This document shows positions 36,793 to 48,186 of a stretch of 64,000 bases of DNA, one piece after another. This DNA is from Actinomycetota bacterium (GTDB lineage: Bacteria; Actinomycetota; Actinomycetes; Mycobacteriales; HKI-0501). Within the stretch, counting starts at the first letter, position 1, and each line of letters starts with the position of its first letter. The translations under genes were made by a program, and so were the position numbers. Location: NCBI GenBank assembly GCA_030840805.1, contig JAVEDU010000033.1:1-64000 (forward strand), read 5' to 3'. The notes under the pieces are model-generated. The model saw only the letters and a list, made by a program, of their open reading frames with translations, was not told where the DNA came from and did no database searches.

Positions 36793-39218
36793 CGCGTACT
36801 CCTCACGGTCACCACGACGCCGGCGTCGGCGGCCAGTGTGCGGCGGACGGTGGACCCGACCGAGTTCGTCGGCACCCACACGACCCGGTCCGGCATCTCG
36901 GTGATCGTCAGCGGGAGCGTGAGGCTGCCACGGTCGGTGCCGACGACGACATGCTCGCCGTCCGCCACGCCGATCTCGGCGGCGGTGGCGGCGGACAGCC
37001 GGGCGACGGCGGGCCTGGCGGTGCCGGCCAGGTGCGGTTCCCCGTCCTGCATCCGGCCGAGGTCGAGCAGGTGGTGCCAGGTCGCGAGCACCGCCTGCCC
37101 CGACTCGGGGGCGGGCGGTTCGACGGCGTCGCGCCTGGTGAACTCCGGCCGGGCCAGCTCGGCGCCCGGCATCGCCTCGCGCTCGTACCGGACCGTGACG
37201 TCCACCTCGGACAGCTCTTCGGCGAGGTGACCGAGCACCCGCGCGTCGCTGAGGGCACCGGTGCCCTCGAGGGTGACCTCGAACGACCGCGGCCGGCCCT
37301 CCCAGTCCAGGTAGGTGCCCGCCTTCTCGGCGGCCGGGGCGATCGGCAGCACGACGTCGGCCCGCTCGGTGACCGCGGACGCCCGCAACTCCAGGCTCAC
37401 GACGAAGCCGACCCGGTCGAGCGCGGCGGCGGCGAGCGCCGGGTCGGGCAGGTCGCCCGGGTCCACGCCGGCCACCACGAGCGCGGAGAGCCGGCGCTCG
37501 GCGGCGGCCGCGAGGATGCCCGCGGTGTCCCGGCCCGCGGCGGCGGGCAGGCTGCCCGCGGCGAGGCCCCAGAGTCGTTCCAGCCCGGCGCGCGCCCCGG
37601 CGTCGGCGACCGGGCGCCCGCCCGGGAGCAGGCCCGGGAGCAGGCCGGCGTCGACCGCGCCCCGCTCCCCCGCCCGGCGCGGCACCCAGGCGAGCCGGGC
37701 ACCGGTGGCCTCGGCGAGCCGGACCACGGCGGACAGCGCGCCGGGCACGGTGGCGAGGCGCTCGCCGACCAGCACGACGGCGCCCTCGGTCCGCAGCGCC
37801 GCGGCGGCGACCTCGACATCCCGATGCTGGTTCGCGAGCGCGTCCAGGACCTCGGGCTCGGTGCCGGGCGCGGCGGCGAGCAGCGTGCCGCCGAGCTTCG
37901 TCAGCCCACGGGTCGCGAACGGCGCGACCGCGTACACGCCCCGGCCGCCCCCGCGGACGGCCTTGCGGAGCCGGGTGAAGACGATCGGCGACTCCTCCTC
38001 CGGCTCGAAGCCGGCGAGCAGGACCGCGGGGGCGTTCTCCAGGTCGGCGTACGTGACGCCGCCCGTCTCCGGGGTCACGCCGACCACGTACGACGCGAGG
38101 AAGTCCGCCTCCTCCGCCGAGTGCGGCCGGGCGCGGAAGTCGATGTCGTTGGTGCCGAGGACGACGCGGGCGAACTTGCCGTACGCGTACGCGTCCTCCA
38201 GCGTCAGGCGACCGCCCGCGAGCACGCCGACACCGTCGGCGGACCGGGCCTCGCGCAGTCCCTCGGCCGCGCGCTCCAGCGCCTCCGGCCAGGAGACCGG
38301 GACCAGGGTGCCCTCGGAGTCCCGGACCAGCGGGGTCTTCAGCCGGTCGGCCGCGGTGGCGTACGTGAACGCCCAGCGGCCCTTGTCGCAGTTCCACTCC
38401 TCGTTGACCGCCGGGTCGTCCCCGGCGAGGCGGCGGAGCACCTTGCCGCGGCGCCAGTCCGTCCGCATCGAGCAGCCGGACGCGCAGTGCTCGCACGCGC
38501 TCGGCGTGCTCACCAGGTCGAACGGGCGGGCGCGGAAGCGGTACGCCGCGCCGGTCAGCGCGCCGACCGGGCAGATCTGGACGGTGTTGCCGGAGAAGTA
38601 GGACTGGAACGGCTCGCTCTCGTCGATGCCGATCTGCTGCATCGCACCGCGTTCCAGCAGCGCGATGAACGGGTCACCGGCGACCTGCTCGGAGAACCGC
38701 GTGCAGCGCTGGCACTGCACGCACCGCTCACGGTCGAGCAGCACCTGCGTGGAGACGGCGATCGGCTTCGGGAACGTGCGCTTCTGCTCCAGGAACCGGG
38801 ACTCCGCGTCGCCGTTGGACAGTGCCTGGTTCTGCAGTGGACACTCGCCGCCCTTGTCGCAGACGGGGCAGTCCAGCGGGTGGTTGATGAGCAGGAACTC
38901 CAGCTGCGCGCGCTGGGCCTTCGCCGCCACGGGAGAGCTGACCTGTGTCCGCACGACCATGCCGTCCGCGGCCGCGAGCGTGCACGAGGCCTGCGGCTTC
39001 GGCATCGGCCGGCCGCCCATCTCGACCTCGACCATGCACTGCCGGCAGGCGCCCACCGGGTCGAGCAGCGGGTGGTCGCAGAACCGCGGGATCTGGATCC
39101 CGATCATCTCGGCGGCCCGGATCACCAGCGTCCCCTTGGGGACGGTGAGCTCGATACCGTCGATCGTGAACGTCACCGTGGGTACCACGGCGGTCGTGGA
39201 CTCGGGAGCAAGAGTCAT
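36789..39218 (-). CDS. nuoG: NADH dehydrogenase I subunit G
   Basis: An 809-residue peripheral subunit holding several Fe-S clusters. The N-terminal [2Fe-2S] ligands appear in [18 protein letters not shown]. Then come [33 protein letters not shown] and [13 protein letters not shown], the last followed by NCDKGRWAF, which matches the N7 set. The molybdopterin-like C-terminal domain follows from about residue 300. The ATG at 39218 forms TGATG with nuoF. Confidence 0.95.
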   Translation of the reverse strand: MTLAPESTTAVVPTVTFTIDGIELTVPKGTLVIRAAEMIGIQIPRFCDHPLLDPVGACRQCMVEVEMGGRPMPKPQASCTLAAADGMVVRTQVSSPVAAKAQRAQLEFLLINHPLDCPVCDKGGECPLQNQALSNGDAESRFLEQKRTFPKPIAVSTQVLLDRERCVQCQRCTRFSEQVAGDPFIALLERGAMQQIGIDESEPFQSYFSGNTVQICPVGALTGAAYRFRARPFDLVSTPSACEHCASGCSMRTDWRRGKVLRRLAGDDPAVNEEWNCDKGRWAFTYATAADRLKTPLVRDSEGTLVPVSWPEALERAAEGLREARSADGVGVLAGGRLTLEDAYAYGKFARVVLGTNDIDFRARPHSAEEADFLASYVVGVTPETGGVTYADLENAPAVLLAGFEPEEESPIVFTRLRKAVRGGGRGVYAVAPFATRGLTKLGGTLLAAAPGTEPEVLDALANQHRDVEVAAAALRTEGAVVLVGERLATVPGALSAVVRLAEATGARLAWVPRRAGERGAVDAGLLPGLLPGGRPVADAGARAGLERLWGLAAGSLPAAAGRDTAGILAAAAERRLSALVVAGVDPGDLPDPALAAAALDRVGFVVSLELRASAVTERADVVLPIAPAAEKAGTYLDWEGRPRSFEVTLEGTGALSDARVLGHLAEELSEVDVTVRYEREAMPGAELARPEFTRRDAVEPPAPESGQAVLATWHHLLDLGRMQDGEPHLAGTARPAVARLSAATAAEIGVADGEHVVVGTDRGSLTLPLTITEMPDRVVWVPTNSVGSTVRRTLAADAGVVVTVRSTR

Positions 39219-40519
39219 CAGTGCGCTCCGACCAGCTCGTGGGCCTCGGGCGAGAACACCGGCGGCGTCCGGCCCTCGATGTAGTCCAGGTAGTCCTGCT
39301 TGAAGTACTTGACGCTGGAGACGATCGAGCTGGTCGCCCCGTCGCCGAGCGCGCAGAACGACCGGCCGAAGATGTTGTCGCAGGTGTCCAGCAGGGTGGT
39401 CAGGTCCGCCGGCGTCCCGGCGCCGGAGAGGATCCGGCGCAGCGTGCGGACCATCCAGTAGTTGCCCTCGCGGCACGGGGTGCACTTGCCGCACGACTCG
39501 TGCGCGTAGAACTCGGTGAAGCGGTACGCCGCGTACACCGGGTCGTCCTGGTGGCTGAACACCATGACCGCGGTGGTGCCGAGCATCGAGCCGGCCGCGG
39601 CGGCGCCCTCGAAGTCGAGCGGGATGTCGAGGTGGTCGGCGGTGAGCATCGGCGTGGAGGACCCGCCGGGGGTCCAGAACTTCAGCTCGTGCCCGTCCGT
39701 CATCCCGCCGGCGAGGTCCAGCAACTGGCGGAGCGTGGTGCCCAGCGAGCACTCGTACTGACCGGGGTTGTTCACGCGGCCGGAGATCGAGTACAGCTTC
39801 GGACCGGGGGACTTCTCGGTGCCCATCGACTTCCACCAGTCGGCGCCGCCGAGCACGATGTACGGCACGCTGGCGATCGTCTCGACGTTGTTCACGACGG
39901 TCGGCGACGAGTACAGCCCGTGCGTCGCCGGGAACGGCGGCTTGAGCCGTGGCTGTCCGCGGTAGCCCTCCAGCGAGTCGAGCAGCGCGGTCTCCTCGCC
40001 ACAGATGTAAGCGCCCGCGCCGGCGTGGACCACGATGTCGAGGTCGAAGCCGGAGCCGAGGATGTCCTTGCCGAGATAGCCCGCCGCGTACGCCTCGCGC
40101 ACCGCGTGCTGCACCCGGCGGATCGCGTGGACGACCTCGCCGCGGATGTAGATGGCGGCGAAGTTCGCCCGGATCGCGTACGAGGCGATGATGATGCCCT
40201 CGATCAGCGAGTGCGGGTCCGCCATCATCAGCGGTACGTCCTTGCAGGTTCCCGGCTCGCCCTCGTCGGCGTTGACCACGAGGTAGTGCGGCTTGCCGTC
40301 GCCCTGCGGGATGAACGACCACTTGAGACCGGTCGGGAAGCCCGCGCCGCCACGACCGCGCAGCCCGGAGTCCTTGACGAGCTGGATCAGCTCGTCCGGC
40401 TCGGCGGCGAGCGCCTTCCGGAGCGCGGTGTAGCCGTCGAGGCGCTCGTAGGTGTCGAGCTGCCAGGCGTCCGGCGAGAGCCAGCGCTTGGTGAGGACCG
40501 GGGTGAGTGCGTTGCTCAT
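39218..40519 (-). CDS. nuoF: NADH dehydrogenase I subunit F, NADH and FMN binding
   Basis: A 433-residue subunit that oxidises NADH. The nucleotide motif is [16 protein letters not shown], the FMN region [14 protein letters not shown], and cluster N3 ligands lie in [13 protein letters not shown] with a later Cys in [26 protein letters not shown] is also conserved. The ATG at 40519 forms TGATG with nuoE. Confidence 0.97.
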   Translation of the reverse strand: MSNALTPVLTKRWLSPDAWQLDTYERLDGYTALRKALAAEPDELIQLVKDSGLRGRGGAGFPTGLKWSFIPQGDGKPHYLVVNADEGEPGTCKDVPLMMADPHSLIEGIIIASYAIRANFAAIYIRGEVVHAIRRVQHAVREAYAAGYLGKDILGSGFDLDIVVHAGAGAYICGEETALLDSLEGYRGQPRLKPPFPATHGLYSSPTVVNNVETIASVPYIVLGGADWWKSMGTEKSPGPKLYSISGRVNNPGQYECSLGTTLRQLLDLAGGMTDGHELKFWTPGGSSTPMLTADHLDIPLDFEGAAAAGSMLGTTAVMVFSHQDDPVYAAYRFTEFYAHESCGKCTPCREGNYWMVRTLRRILSGAGTPADLTTLLDTCDNIFGRSFCALGDGATSSIVSSVKYFKQDYLDYIEGRTPPVFSPEAHELVGAH

Positions 40520-41301
40520 CAGGCCTCCTTCTTCGGCACGTCGACGGCGGGCGGAGGCGTGAGGGTGCGGGTCCCGGCCTCGGGCTCGGTGCTTCCCGCC
40601 TTCAGCGGGCCGGCGGGCGCCGAGGCCTTCGCGGGGTTGATCGGGGTCGACGGGTCGAAGCCCGGTACCGACACGCCCCGGTCCTCCGCCAGCCGTGCGC
40701 CGGCGAGCGTGGGCGCACCGGCGGGACCGTCGGCGAGCACGTCCGCGTTCGCCTCGGGGAACCCGGCCAGCAGCATCTCGATCTCGCGGAACGTCGACAG
40801 CCGCGCGCCGCGGCTCGGCTGCGGACGGCCGCCGTCCTGCAGCTGCTTGACCACGTCGAGCGCCGCGTCCGGGTCCATCTGGTCGAAGAACTCGTAGTTC
40901 ACCGTCAGGACCGGCGCGTAGTCGCAGGCCGCCAGGCACTCGGCGTGCTCCAGCGTGATCCGGCCGTCCTCGGTGGTCTGGTCGTGCCCGACCCCGAGGC
41001 GCTCGCTCAGCGCCTCGAACGTCCGGTTGCCGCCGAGCACCCCGCACATCGTGTTCGTGCAGACGCTCACCAGGTAGTCGCCGACCGGGCGGCGCTTGTA
41101 CATCGTGTAGAACGTCGCCACCGCGGCGACCTGCGCCTTGGTGAGCTCCAGTTCCTCGGCGCAGAACGCGATCCCGGCGGGGCTGACGTACCCCTCCTCG
41201 GCCTGCACGAGATGCAGCATCGGCAGCAGCGCGGAACGCGGCACCGGGTAGCGCGCGATGATCTCGCGCGCCTGGGTACGGGTCTGGTCGGTCAGCGCCA
41301 T
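40519..41301 (-). CDS. nuoE: NADH dehydrogenase I subunit E with C-terminal extension
   Basis: A 260-residue thioredoxin-like [2Fe-2S] subunit. Cluster ligands are in [13 protein letters not shown] and [26 protein letters not shown] is conserved. The core ends near residue 165, followed by about 90 Pro/Ala-rich residues finishing [15 protein letters not shown] at 41301 forms TGATG with nuoD. Confidence 0.95.
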   Translation of the reverse strand: MALTDQTRTQAREIIARYPVPRSALLPMLHLVQAEEGYVSPAGIAFCAEELELTKAQVAAVATFYTMYKRRPVGDYLVSVCTNTMCGVLGGNRTFEALSERLGVGHDQTTEDGRITLEHAECLAACDYAPVLTVNYEFFDQMDPDAALDVVKQLQDGGRPQPSRGARLSTFREIEMLLAGFPEANADVLADGPAGAPTLAGARLAEDRGVSVPGFDPSTPINPAKASAPAGPLKAGSTEPEAGTRTLTPPPAVDVPKKEA

Positions 41302-42623
41302 CAGCGGTCCACTCCACCCATCACGGGGTCCAGCGAGGCTCCGGACGCGATGGCGTCCGCGATCGGTCCGCCCTCCACCATGGCCGGGAAGGCCTGGAGG
41401 TTCACGAAACTGGGTTCCCGCACGTGCACGCGGAACGGCCGGGTGCCGCCGTCGGACACCACGTGGAACCCGAGCTCCCCCCGTGGCGACTCGATCGGCA
41501 CGTACACCTGGCCGGCCGGGACCCGGAAGCCCTCGGTCACCAGCTTGAAGTGGTGGATCAGGGCCTCCATCGACTGGCCCATGATCTTCTTGACGTGGTC
41601 GAGGGAGTTGCCGAGTCCGTCCGCCCCGAGCGCGAGCTGCGCGGGCCAGGCGATCTTCTTGTCCTGCACCATCACCGGGCCGGGCGCGAGGCGGTCCAGC
41701 GCCTGCTCGACGATCCGCAGCGACTGCCGGATCTCCTCCAGCCGCACCAGGTAGCGGGACCACACGTCGCCGCCGTCCTGGGTGACCACGTCGAACTCGT
41801 AGGTCTCGTAGCCGCAGTACGGCTCGACCCGGCGCAGGTCCCACGGCAGGCCGGCCGAGCGCAGGACCGGGCCGGTCACGCCGAGCGCGATGCAGCCGGT
41901 GACGTCGAGGTAGCCGACGCCCTGGGTCCGCTTGCGCCAGATCGTGTTGCCGGACAGCAGGTCCTCGTACTCCTTCAGGTGCTCGGGCATCTCGGCGAGG
42001 AACGCCCGGATCTTCGTCTCGGTGTCCGGCGGGAGGTCCGCGACGACGCCGCCGGGGCGCACGTACGCGTGGTTCATCCGCAGGCCGGTGACGTGCTCGA
42101 AGATGTCGAGGATCTGTTCCCGCTCACGGAAGCCGTAGATCATCATCGACAGCGCGCCGAGCTCCATCCCGGTGGTGGCGAGCCACACCAGGTGGGAGGC
42201 GATCCGGTTGAGCTCCATCATGAGCACCCGGATCGTGGTCGCGCGCTCCGGGACCTCGATCCCGAGCAGCTTCTCCACGCCGAGGCAGTAGCCGGTCTCG
42301 TTGAAGATCGGCGCCAGGTAGTCCATCCGCGTGACGAACGTGGTGCCCTGGGTCCAGTTCCGGTACTCGAGGTTCTTCTCGATGCCGGTGTGCAGGTACC
42401 CGATCACGGTGCGGGCGTTCGTGACCGTCTCGCCCTCCAGCTCCAGGACGAGCCGGAGCACGCCGTGCGTGGACGGGTGCTGAGGGCCCATGTTGACGAC
42501 GAGCCGCTCCTCGTTGAGCGGGTCCGCACCGCCGAGGACGGTGTCCCAGTCACCGCCGGTGACCGTGTAGACCTTGCCCTCGGTCGTCTCGCGCTCGCCG
42601 GCATACGGGTCGGTGGTGCTCAT
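41301..42623 (-). CDS. nuoD: NADH dehydrogenase I subunit D
   Basis: A 440-residue subunit of the quinone-reduction site, the only NuoD in the window. [19 protein letters not shown] carries the conserved His of the quinone pocket. [30 protein letters not shown] and [15 protein letters not shown] are also typical. ATG at 42623 overlaps the nuoC stop. Confidence 0.97.
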   Translation of the reverse strand: MSTTDPYAGERETTEGKVYTVTGGDWDTVLGGADPLNEERLVVNMGPQHPSTHGVLRLVLELEGETVTNARTVIGYLHTGIEKNLEYRNWTQGTTFVTRMDYLAPIFNETGYCLGVEKLLGIEVPERATTIRVLMMELNRIASHLVWLATTGMELGALSMMIYGFREREQILDIFEHVTGLRMNHAYVRPGGVVADLPPDTETKIRAFLAEMPEHLKEYEDLLSGNTIWRKRTQGVGYLDVTGCIALGVTGPVLRSAGLPWDLRRVEPYCGYETYEFDVVTQDGGDVWSRYLVRLEEIRQSLRIVEQALDRLAPGPVMVQDKKIAWPAQLALGADGLGNSLDHVKKIMGQSMEALIHHFKLVTEGFRVPAGQVYVPIESPRGELGFHVVSDGGTRPFRVHVREPSFVNLQAFPAMVEGGPIADAIASGASLDPVMGGVDR

Positions 42624-43345
42624 CGGTACGCCCTCCGGGTGTCCGGCGGTGGGATCTCGGCGCCCTTGTACTCCACCGGGACCCCACCGAGCGGGTAGTC
42701 CTTGCGCTGCGGGTGACCATCCCAGTCGTCCGGCATGAGGATCCGGGTCAGCCCGGGGTGACCGTCGAAGACGACCCCGAACATGTCCCAGGTCTCCCGC
42801 TCCTGCCAGTCCGCCGTCGGGTAGGTCGCCGTCACGCTGGCGACGTGCGGGTCCTCGGCGGTGACCGACACCTCGAGCCGGATCCGGCGGCGGTAGGTCA
42901 TCGAGGTCAGGTGGTACGCGACGTGCAGCCGTTCCGCCTGCTCGGGGTAGTCCACCCCCGAGACGCTGGACAGCAGCTCGAACCGCAGCGCCGGGTCGTC
43001 GCGGAGGAGCGCGCAGACGTCGGCGATCCGCTCGCGTTCGATGTGGAGCGTCAGCTCGTCGCGGTCGACGACGGCACCGCGTACCGCGCCGTCGTAGCCC
43101 TCGGCGCCGCCGAGCGCGTCGGTGAGCGCGTCCACGACCTCGTCGAAGTAGCCGCCGTACGGACGGCCGCTCGCGCCGGGCACGACCTTGGGCCGCACCA
43201 GCCCGCCGAAGCCGGACGTGTCACCGCTGCCGGAGACGCCGAACATGCCGCGCTGGGTGCTCTGCTGGCTGCCGCCGGTCGTGGTGCCGACAGCGCCGGA
43301 GGCGCCGGGCAGATCGATGCCGGACTTCCTGCTCGGTTCGCTCAT
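42620..43345 (-). CDS. nuoC: NADH dehydrogenase I subunit C
   Basis: A 241-residue peripheral subunit. The family motif is [18 protein letters not shown] then [17 protein letters not shown]. About 60 N-terminal residues rich in Gly, Ser and Thr precede the conserved domain, common in actinobacterial NuoC. ATG at 43345 overlaps the nuoB stop (ATGA). Confidence 0.95.
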   Translation of the reverse strand: MSEPSRKSGIDLPGASGAVGTTTGGSQQSTQRGMFGVSGSGDTSGFGGLVRPKVVPGASGRPYGGYFDEVVDALTDALGGAEGYDGAVRGAVVDRDELTLHIERERIADVCALLRDDPALRFELLSSVSGVDYPEQAERLHVAYHLTSMTYRRRIRLEVSVTAEDPHVASVTATYPTADWQERETWDMFGVVFDGHPGLTRILMPDDWDGHPQRKDYPLGGVPVEYKGAEIPPPDTRRAYR

Positions 43346-43977
43346 CGGCGGTACCCCGTCTCGATCCGGAACTGCTCCTCGCGACCCTCGGCCGCCGCGG
43401 CGTCCCAGCCCGCCCGCAGGCCCTTGTCGAACCGGTACGAGGACGGCGTCGCGCCGTACCGCGGGGTCGTCCCCTGCCCCGAGGCCTCGAGCGCGAGCGA
43501 CCGCTTGGCGCCGAGCGGCTCGTGCTGGATCTTCTCGTGCAGCTTGAGGATCGCGTCGATCAGCATCTCCGGACGCGGCGGGCAGCCCGGGAGGTACATG
43601 TCCACCGGCACGATGTGGTCGACGCCCTGGACGATCGCGTAGTTGTTGAACATCCCGCCGGAGCTGGCACAGACGCCCATCGACAGCACCCACTTGGGCT
43701 CGGGCATCTGGTCGTAGATCTGCCGCAGGACCGGGGCCATCTTCTGGCTCACGCGGCCGGCCACGATCATCAGGTCGGCCTGCCGCGGCGACGCGCGGAA
43801 CACCTCCATGCCGAACCGCGCCAGGTCGTACCGCGCGCTGCCGGACGCCATCATCTCGATCGCGCAGCAGGCGAGCCCGAACGTGGCCGGCCACAGCGAC
43901 GACTTCCGGCTCCAGTTCACCAGCTTCTCGACGCTCGTCAGCAGGATGCCGTTGGGGAGCTTCTCTTCCAGACCCAT
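43342..43977 (-). CDS. nuoB: NADH dehydrogenase I subunit B
   Basis: A 211-residue cluster N2 subunit. Cys ligands: [27 protein letters not shown] and [15 protein letters not shown] at 43977 has GAGGGCGCAC upstream, just after the nuoA stop. C-terminal tail of about 40 polar residues. It differs from the short-set NuoB across the N-terminus and the middle. Confidence 0.97.
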   Translation of the reverse strand: MGLEEKLPNGILLTSVEKLVNWSRKSSLWPATFGLACCAIEMMASGSARYDLARFGMEVFRASPRQADLMIVAGRVSQKMAPVLRQIYDQMPEPKWVLSMGVCASSGGMFNNYAIVQGVDHIVPVDMYLPGCPPRPEMLIDAILKLHEKIQHEPLGAKRSLALEASGQGTTPRYGATPSSYRFDKGLRAGWDAAAAEGREEQFRIETGYRR

Positions 43978-43985
43978 GTGCGCCC

Positions 43986-44351
43986 TCAGTCCCAGTCGAG
44001 GCCGCCGCGACGCCAGACATAGGCGTACGCGACGAACACCGTGAGGATGAACAGGACCATCTCGACGAACCCGAAGACGCCGAGCGCTGCGTTCGCCGCG
44101 GCCCACGGGTAGAGGAAGATGATCTCGATGTCGAAGACGATGAAGAGCATCGCCGTCAGGAAGTACTTGACCGGGAACCGGCCGCCGCCGAGCGGCTGCG
44201 GGGTGGGTTCGATCCCGCACTCGTACGCGTCGAGCTTCGCCCGGTTGTAGCGCTTCGGGCCGATGAAACCGGACGCCGCCACGGAGAAGACGCTGAAGCC
44301 CGCGGCGAGCACGAACAGCACCACGATCGGGGTGTAGGCGGCGTTGCTCAT
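43986..44351 (-). CDS. nuoA: NADH dehydrogenase I subunit A
   Basis: A 121-residue protein with three membrane segments. AYECGIEP and [12 protein letters not shown] are the NuoA signatures, with both acidic residues present. The ATG at 44351 is preferred over an upstream frame; GGGAGGGA lies about 10 bases before it. First gene of the full operon; the promoter must lie in 44352-44470, which also has a direct repeat TCACCCT at 44430 and 44442. Confidence 0.95.
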   Translation of the reverse strand: MSNAAYTPIVVLFVLAAGFSVFSVAASGFIGPKRYNRAKLDAYECGIEPTPQPLGGGRFPVKYFLTAMLFIVFDIEIIFLYPWAAANAALGVFGFVEMVLFILTVFVAYAYVWRRGGLDWD

Positions 44352-44470
44352 CCTCGATGTCCCTCCCTGCCGGTCGTGTCGGACCATGGGGCGCGGGGCA
44401 TCTACGACCCTCCCCCTCTGTGGCGGGCATCACCCTACGGGTCACCCTGTCGGCGGGCGCCCAGGGGGGG

Positions 44471-45769
44471 TCATGCCGCGGGAGCGAGCTTCGTGAGGGC
44501 CGTGATGACCCGGTCCATCGAGTCGCCGCCGCGGGGGTCGGTGAGGTTCGCGAGCAGCTTCAGGACGAACTTCATCAGCAGCGGGTGCGGCAGCCCGTGC
44601 CGCGTGGCGGCCTTCATGACATGCGGGTTGCCGATCATCTTCACGAACACCCCGCCGAGCCGGTAGTACCCGCCGTAGGTCTCCTTGAGGACCTGCGGGT
44701 ACGCGTGGAGCGCCCGCTCCCGGCCCGGACCGGCCGGGCGGGCCAGCGCCTGCACGGCGACCTCGGCGGCCAGCTCACCCGACTCCATGGCGTACGCGAT
44801 GCCCTCGCCGTTGAACGGGTTGACCATGCCGCCGGAGTCGCCCACGAGCAGCAGCCCACGGGTGTAGTGCGGTGTGCGGTTGAAGCCCATCGGGAGGGCC
44901 GCGCCGCGGGTGGGGCCGGTCGCGTTCTCCTCGACGTACCCCCACTCCCCCGGCAGGCCGTCGAGCCACCGGGTGAGGAGCTGGCGATAGTTGGCGTCCT
45001 GGAAGGACTTCGAGGTGTTCAGCACGCCGAGGCCCACGTTCGACCGTCCGTCGCCGACGCCGAAGATCCAGCCGTAGCCGGGGAGCAGGTTCTGGCGCTC
45101 CTCGTCCCACAGCTCCAGCCACGACTCCAGGTAGTCGTCCTCGTGGCGGGGACTGGTGTAGTACCGGCGGACCGCGACACCCATCGGCCGGTCCTCGCGG
45201 CGGCGCAGGCCGAGGGCGAGGCCCAGCCGGCCGCTGACGCCGTCGGCGGAGATCACCAGCGGCGCGCGGTAGGTGGTGGGCCGCTTCTCCGGGCCCACGG
45301 TGGCCGTGACGCCCGCGACGCGACCGGCGGTGTCGAGGACCGGGCCGGTGACGTTCGTGAGCGTCTGCAGCCGGGCGCCCGCCTTGACCGCGGCCTGGGC
45401 GAGGATGTCGTCGAAGTCCCGCCGCGGGCGCACCAGGCCGTAGTCCGGGAAGCTCGCGAGCTCGGGCCACGGCAGCTCCAGCCGGAGGCCCCCGCCGATG
45501 ACGCGGAGACCCTTGTTGCGGATCCAGCCGTTCTCCGGGGTGGTGTCGATCCCCATCCGGATCAGCGACCGCACGGCACGGGGCGTCAGGCCGTCACCGC
45601 AGACCTTCTCGCGGGGGAACTCGGTCTTCTCCAGCAGGAGGACGTCGAGACCCGCCTGCGCGAGGTGATAGGCGGCGGCGGAGCCCCCGGGCCCGGCCCC
45701 GACGACGATCACGTCGGCGGCGGCATCGAGCAGGCCGGACTCGGCGGCGGGCGTCTCTACGGTGCTCAC
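44471..45769 (-). CDS. Geranylgeranyl reductase family flavoprotein (MenJ-like)
   Basis: A 432-residue FAD-dependent oxidoreductase. The dinucleotide site is [19 protein letters not shown], followed by [16 protein letters not shown] (the geranylgeranyl reductase pattern) and [20 protein letters not shown]. Related mycobacterial MenJ saturates an isoprene unit of menaquinone; the local context of nuo, menG and a polyprenyl synthase supports the same job. The GTG at 45769 follows GAGGGG. A CRP-like palindrome lies about 30 bases upstream. It reads toward the nuo operon. Confidence 0.9.
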   Translation of the reverse strand: MSTVETPAAESGLLDAAADVIVVGAGPGGSAAAYHLAQAGLDVLLLEKTEFPREKVCGDGLTPRAVRSLIRMGIDTTPENGWIRNKGLRVIGGGLRLELPWPELASFPDYGLVRPRRDFDDILAQAAVKAGARLQTLTNVTGPVLDTAGRVAGVTATVGPEKRPTTYRAPLVISADGVSGRLGLALGLRRREDRPMGVAVRRYYTSPRHEDDYLESWLELWDEERQNLLPGYGWIFGVGDGRSNVGLGVLNTSKSFQDANYRQLLTRWLDGLPGEWGYVEENATGPTRGAALPMGFNRTPHYTRGLLLVGDSGGMVNPFNGEGIAYAMESGELAAEVAVQALARPAGPGRERALHAYPQVLKETYGGYYRLGGVFVKMIGNPHVMKAATRHGLPHPLLMKFVLKLLANLTDPRGGDSMDRVITALTKLAPAA

Positions 45770-45796
45770 GGCATCCCCTCGCGAGGTGGCGGACAG

Positions 45797-45816
45797 CTTG
45801 TGAAGATCTTCACGAG
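45797..45816. promoter_or_regulatory. CRP/GlxR-like operator upstream of the menJ-like gene
   Basis: CTTGTGAAGATCTTCACGAG contains the perfect palindrome GTGAAGATCTTCAC (45800-45813) and reads TGTGA-6-TCACG, one base from the CRP consensus TGTGA-6-TCACA. It begins about 30 bases upstream of the GTG start. Actinobacterial CRP/GlxR proteins are cAMP-sensing and use this motif; the regulator itself is inferred. Confidence 0.55.
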
Positions 45817-45885
45817 CTGGTCCGGGGAGTCTATTCCACGGGCCCCACGGGTCGGCGGCGGTCGCGCCGGTCGCCCCCTTTCCCT

Positions 45886-45946
45886 GTTGATCATGGGCCT
45901 TGCAACAGGACACGCCGGCGTGTCTGTTGCAAGGCCCATGATCAAC
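45886..45946. repeat. 61-bp palindrome, copy 2
   Basis: Same length and structure as the element at 6134-6194. Inside the arms GGACC/GGTCC is replaced by GGGCC/GGCCC, a matched change on both sides that keeps pairing perfect. The inner GACACGCCGGCGTGTC is identical. It lies just downstream of the proline-rich mini-ORF. Confidence 0.9.
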
Positions 45947-45953
45947 GCGAGAG

Positions 45954-46106
45954 TCAGAGGACCGGGGGCGGCGGGACGTCGGGCGTCGGCGGCCCCGGCA
46001 CGGGACCGGGCTCGGGCGTCGGCGGCGGCGTGGGTGGCGGCCCCGGCGGCGGTACCGGTGGAGCGGGCGGGGGCGGTACGGGGGGCTCGGTCAGAACGGT
46101 GCGCAC
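45954..46106 (-). CDS. Proline-rich mini-protein, 50 residues
   Basis: A short frame from GTG at 46106 to a TGA at 45954. It opens VRTVLTEPPVPPPPAPPV and stays rich in Pro (about half of residues), with Gly, Thr and Val, ending VPPPPVL. A good GCAGGAGG ribosome site stands 6 bases before the start. The 61-bp palindrome follows at once and can terminate it. It could be a real small protein or low-complexity sequence that happens to be open; the position between a clear ribosome site and a terminator favours a gene. Confidence 0.45.
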   Translation of the reverse strand: MRTVLTEPPVPPPPAPPVPPPGPPPTPPPTPEPGPVPGPPTPDVPPPPVL

Positions 46107-46176
46107 GGCGGCCTCCTGCGGACGGGGTGCTCCCGTCCTACCGCGTCGTACCGGCGAGGTCCACCGGCTCCGTCGG

Positions 46177-46866
46177 TCAGGCCGCGCGGACGCCCCGGTG
46201 CAGCGCCACGACGCCGCCGGTGAGGTTCCGCCAGGCGACGTCCGCCCACCCCGCGTCCTGCAGCAGGGTCGCGAGCCCCGCCTGGTCCGGCCACTCCCGG
46301 ATCGACTCCGCCAGGTACACGTACGCGTCGGGGTTGCTGCTGACCCGGCGGGCGACCTCGGGCAGTGCCCGCATCAGGTACTCGGTATAGACGGTGCGGA
46401 ACGGCGCCCACACCGGCTGGCTGAACTCGCACACCACCAGCCGTCCGCCGGGCCGGGTCACCCGCGCCAGCTCACGGAGCGCCGCGCCGGTGTCCGCCAC
46501 GTTGCGCAGGCCGAACGAGATCGTCACCGCGTCGAACACCCCGTCCGCGAACGGCAGGTGCAGCGCGTCGCCCGCCACCAGCGGCACCGGCCGGTTCCGG
46601 CCCGCCCGCAGCATTCCGAGGGAGAAGTCGCAGCCGACCACCTCGGCACCCGACCGGGACAGCTCCTCGGTGGACACCGCGGTACCGGCGGCGAGGTCCA
46701 GGCACCGGTCCCGCTCGGTCAGACCCAGCGCCCGCCGGGTGGCCTGCCGCCAGATCCGGTCCTGGCCGAACGAGAGCACGGTGTTCGTCGTGTCGTACCG
46801 CTCCGCGACGCCGTCGAACATGGCCGCGACCTCGTGCGGCTGCTTCTCCAGGCTCGCGCGCGTCAT
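46177..46866 (-). CDS. menG: Demethylmenaquinone methyltransferase
   Basis: A 229-residue UbiE/MenG-family SAM-dependent methyltransferase, the last step to menaquinone. [16 protein letters not shown] and FGQDRIWRQ open the protein. The SAM site [15 protein letters not shown] and [13 protein letters not shown] follow, then [17 protein letters not shown]. The ATG at 46866 is 5 bases after the amidohydrolase stop, so the two are co-transcribed. Confidence 0.94.
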   Translation of the reverse strand: MTRASLEKQPHEVAAMFDGVAERYDTTNTVLSFGQDRIWRQATRRALGLTERDRCLDLAAGTAVSTEELSRSGAEVVGCDFSLGMLRAGRNRPVPLVAGDALHLPFADGVFDAVTISFGLRNVADTGAALRELARVTRPGGRLVVCEFSQPVWAPFRTVYTEYLMRALPEVARRVSSNPDAYVYLAESIREWPDQAGLATLLQDAGWADVAWRNLTGGVVALHRGVRAA

Positions 46867-46871
46867 GAGGG

Positions 46872-48104
46872 TCAGCCTAGATGGACGATCTGGCCCGCGA
46901 CGACGGTGCCCACGCAGCTGCCCTCGCCCTCGTGCACCAGCGCGGCGTACGGCTCCCCGGTCACCGCGAAGACCGCGAGGTCCGCCCGCGCCCCCGGCCG
47001 GAGCACCCCGACGTCGTCCCGCCCCAGGGCCCGCGCGCCGCCCACGGTGGCCGCCTCGACCAGCCACCGGTCCAGCCCCTCCGCCGGGGAGCCCTGTCGG
47101 ACCGCCAGGGCCCACAGCGCCGCCACGTCGGCGAGCAGGTCCAGCGACGGCGACGAGGCGAGCGAGTCGGTGCCCACCGCGACGACATTGCCCTCGGCGC
47201 GGTACGCCGCGACCGGCGCCTCGCCCGACTCCAACCGCTCGTTCGACCGGGGGCACAGGGCGACGACGGTGCCCCGGTCGCGCAGCAGCGCCCGGTCGGC
47301 GGCCGAGACGTGGACCCCGTGCGCGACGTGGCTGTCCGGGCCGAGCAGCCCGGCCGCGTCCAGCTCGGCGACCGGTGTGCGCCCCGACCCGCAGCCGAGC
47401 AGGGAGAAGTCGAGCCCGGTCGCGCGCATCCAGTCCGCGAACGCCCCCGACCCGGTCACCGTGAACGCCACCTCGTGCACGGTCTCGGCGGCGTGCGGGT
47501 GCAGGCGCAGCCCGCGGTCGCGCGCCGCGGCCCCGAGCTCGGCCAGCACGGGGGTGTCCAGCGTGTACGGCGTGTGCGGGCTGATGCCGACGACGCCCGC
47601 CGCGGCGTCGAGCGAGGCGTACCAGCCGTCGCGGACCCCGGCCCAGGTCCGGGTGTCCTGCAGCACCGCCTCCAGATACGAGATCCCGGCGAGCCCGGCG
47701 TCCCGCTGCGCGCCGAGCGCGCCCGCGCCGGTCACGACGTCGGCGGCGGCGGTCGTCCCGGTGGTGAGCATCCGGCGCACGCCCTCGGCGGCCGACGCCC
47801 GCCACCCCTCGGGCGTGGTGGCCGCGATGACCGGCGGGAAGTCCTGGATCCACGTCGCGAACGGCTTGCCGTTGTCGTGGAAGCCGGCGCAGTGCGTGTA
47901 GTTCAGGTGGGTGTGGGCGTTGATCAGCCCCGGCGTCAGGACACCGGGCCAGCGCTGTTCCGCCGCCTCCGGGTAGGCCGACCGCAGCTCGGTGCGCGGT
48001 CCGACGGCCACGATGCGACCCGCCTCGACGGCAACCGCGCCGTCCGGCACCGGAGGCGTGCAGATCGGCAGGACGTGCGGGGCGGAGTGCAGGGTGACCG
48101 TCAC
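46872..48104 (-). CDS. Metal-dependent amidohydrolase, menG operon
   Basis: A 410-residue hydrolase of the TrzA/AtzA-type deaminase group. Metal ligands: HTH in [12 protein letters not shown], His in [11 protein letters not shown], His in [10 protein letters not shown] and Asp in [11 protein letters not shown]. Related enzymes deaminate aminodeoxyfutalosine or methylthioadenosine-like substrates, but this locus encodes the classical Men route, so the substrate is unknown. The GTG at 48104 begins the operon with menG. A housekeeping or repair role tied to menaquinone is possible but only inferred from position. Confidence 0.82.
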   Translation of the reverse strand: MTVTLHSAPHVLPICTPPVPDGAVAVEAGRIVAVGPRTELRSAYPEAAEQRWPGVLTPGLINAHTHLNYTHCAGFHDNGKPFATWIQDFPPVIAATTPEGWRASAAEGVRRMLTTGTTAAADVVTGAGALGAQRDAGLAGISYLEAVLQDTRTWAGVRDGWYASLDAAAGVVGISPHTPYTLDTPVLAELGAAARDRGLRLHPHAAETVHEVAFTVTGSGAFADWMRATGLDFSLLGCGSGRTPVAELDAAGLLGPDSHVAHGVHVSAADRALLRDRGTVVALCPRSNERLESGEAPVAAYRAEGNVVAVGTDSLASSPSLDLLADVAALWALAVRQGSPAEGLDRWLVEAATVGGARALGRDDVGVLRPGARADLAVFAVTGEPYAALVHEGEGSCVGTVVAGQIVHLG

Positions 48105-48135
48105 CCGGGCAGCCTACGAAAGACCCGGGGGAAAG

Positions 48136-48170
48136 CCGCGGGCCCCGGCCGAGAACGGCGGGGCCCGCGG
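48136..48170 (-). terminator. Hairpin downstream of the first surface protein gene
   Basis: CCGCGGGCCCCG pairs with CGGGGCCCGCGG across a short loop. It lies 17 bases past the stop of the 550-residue surface protein at 48187-49839. Confidence 0.8.
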
Positions 48171-48186
48171 AACCGCGGTACGGAGG

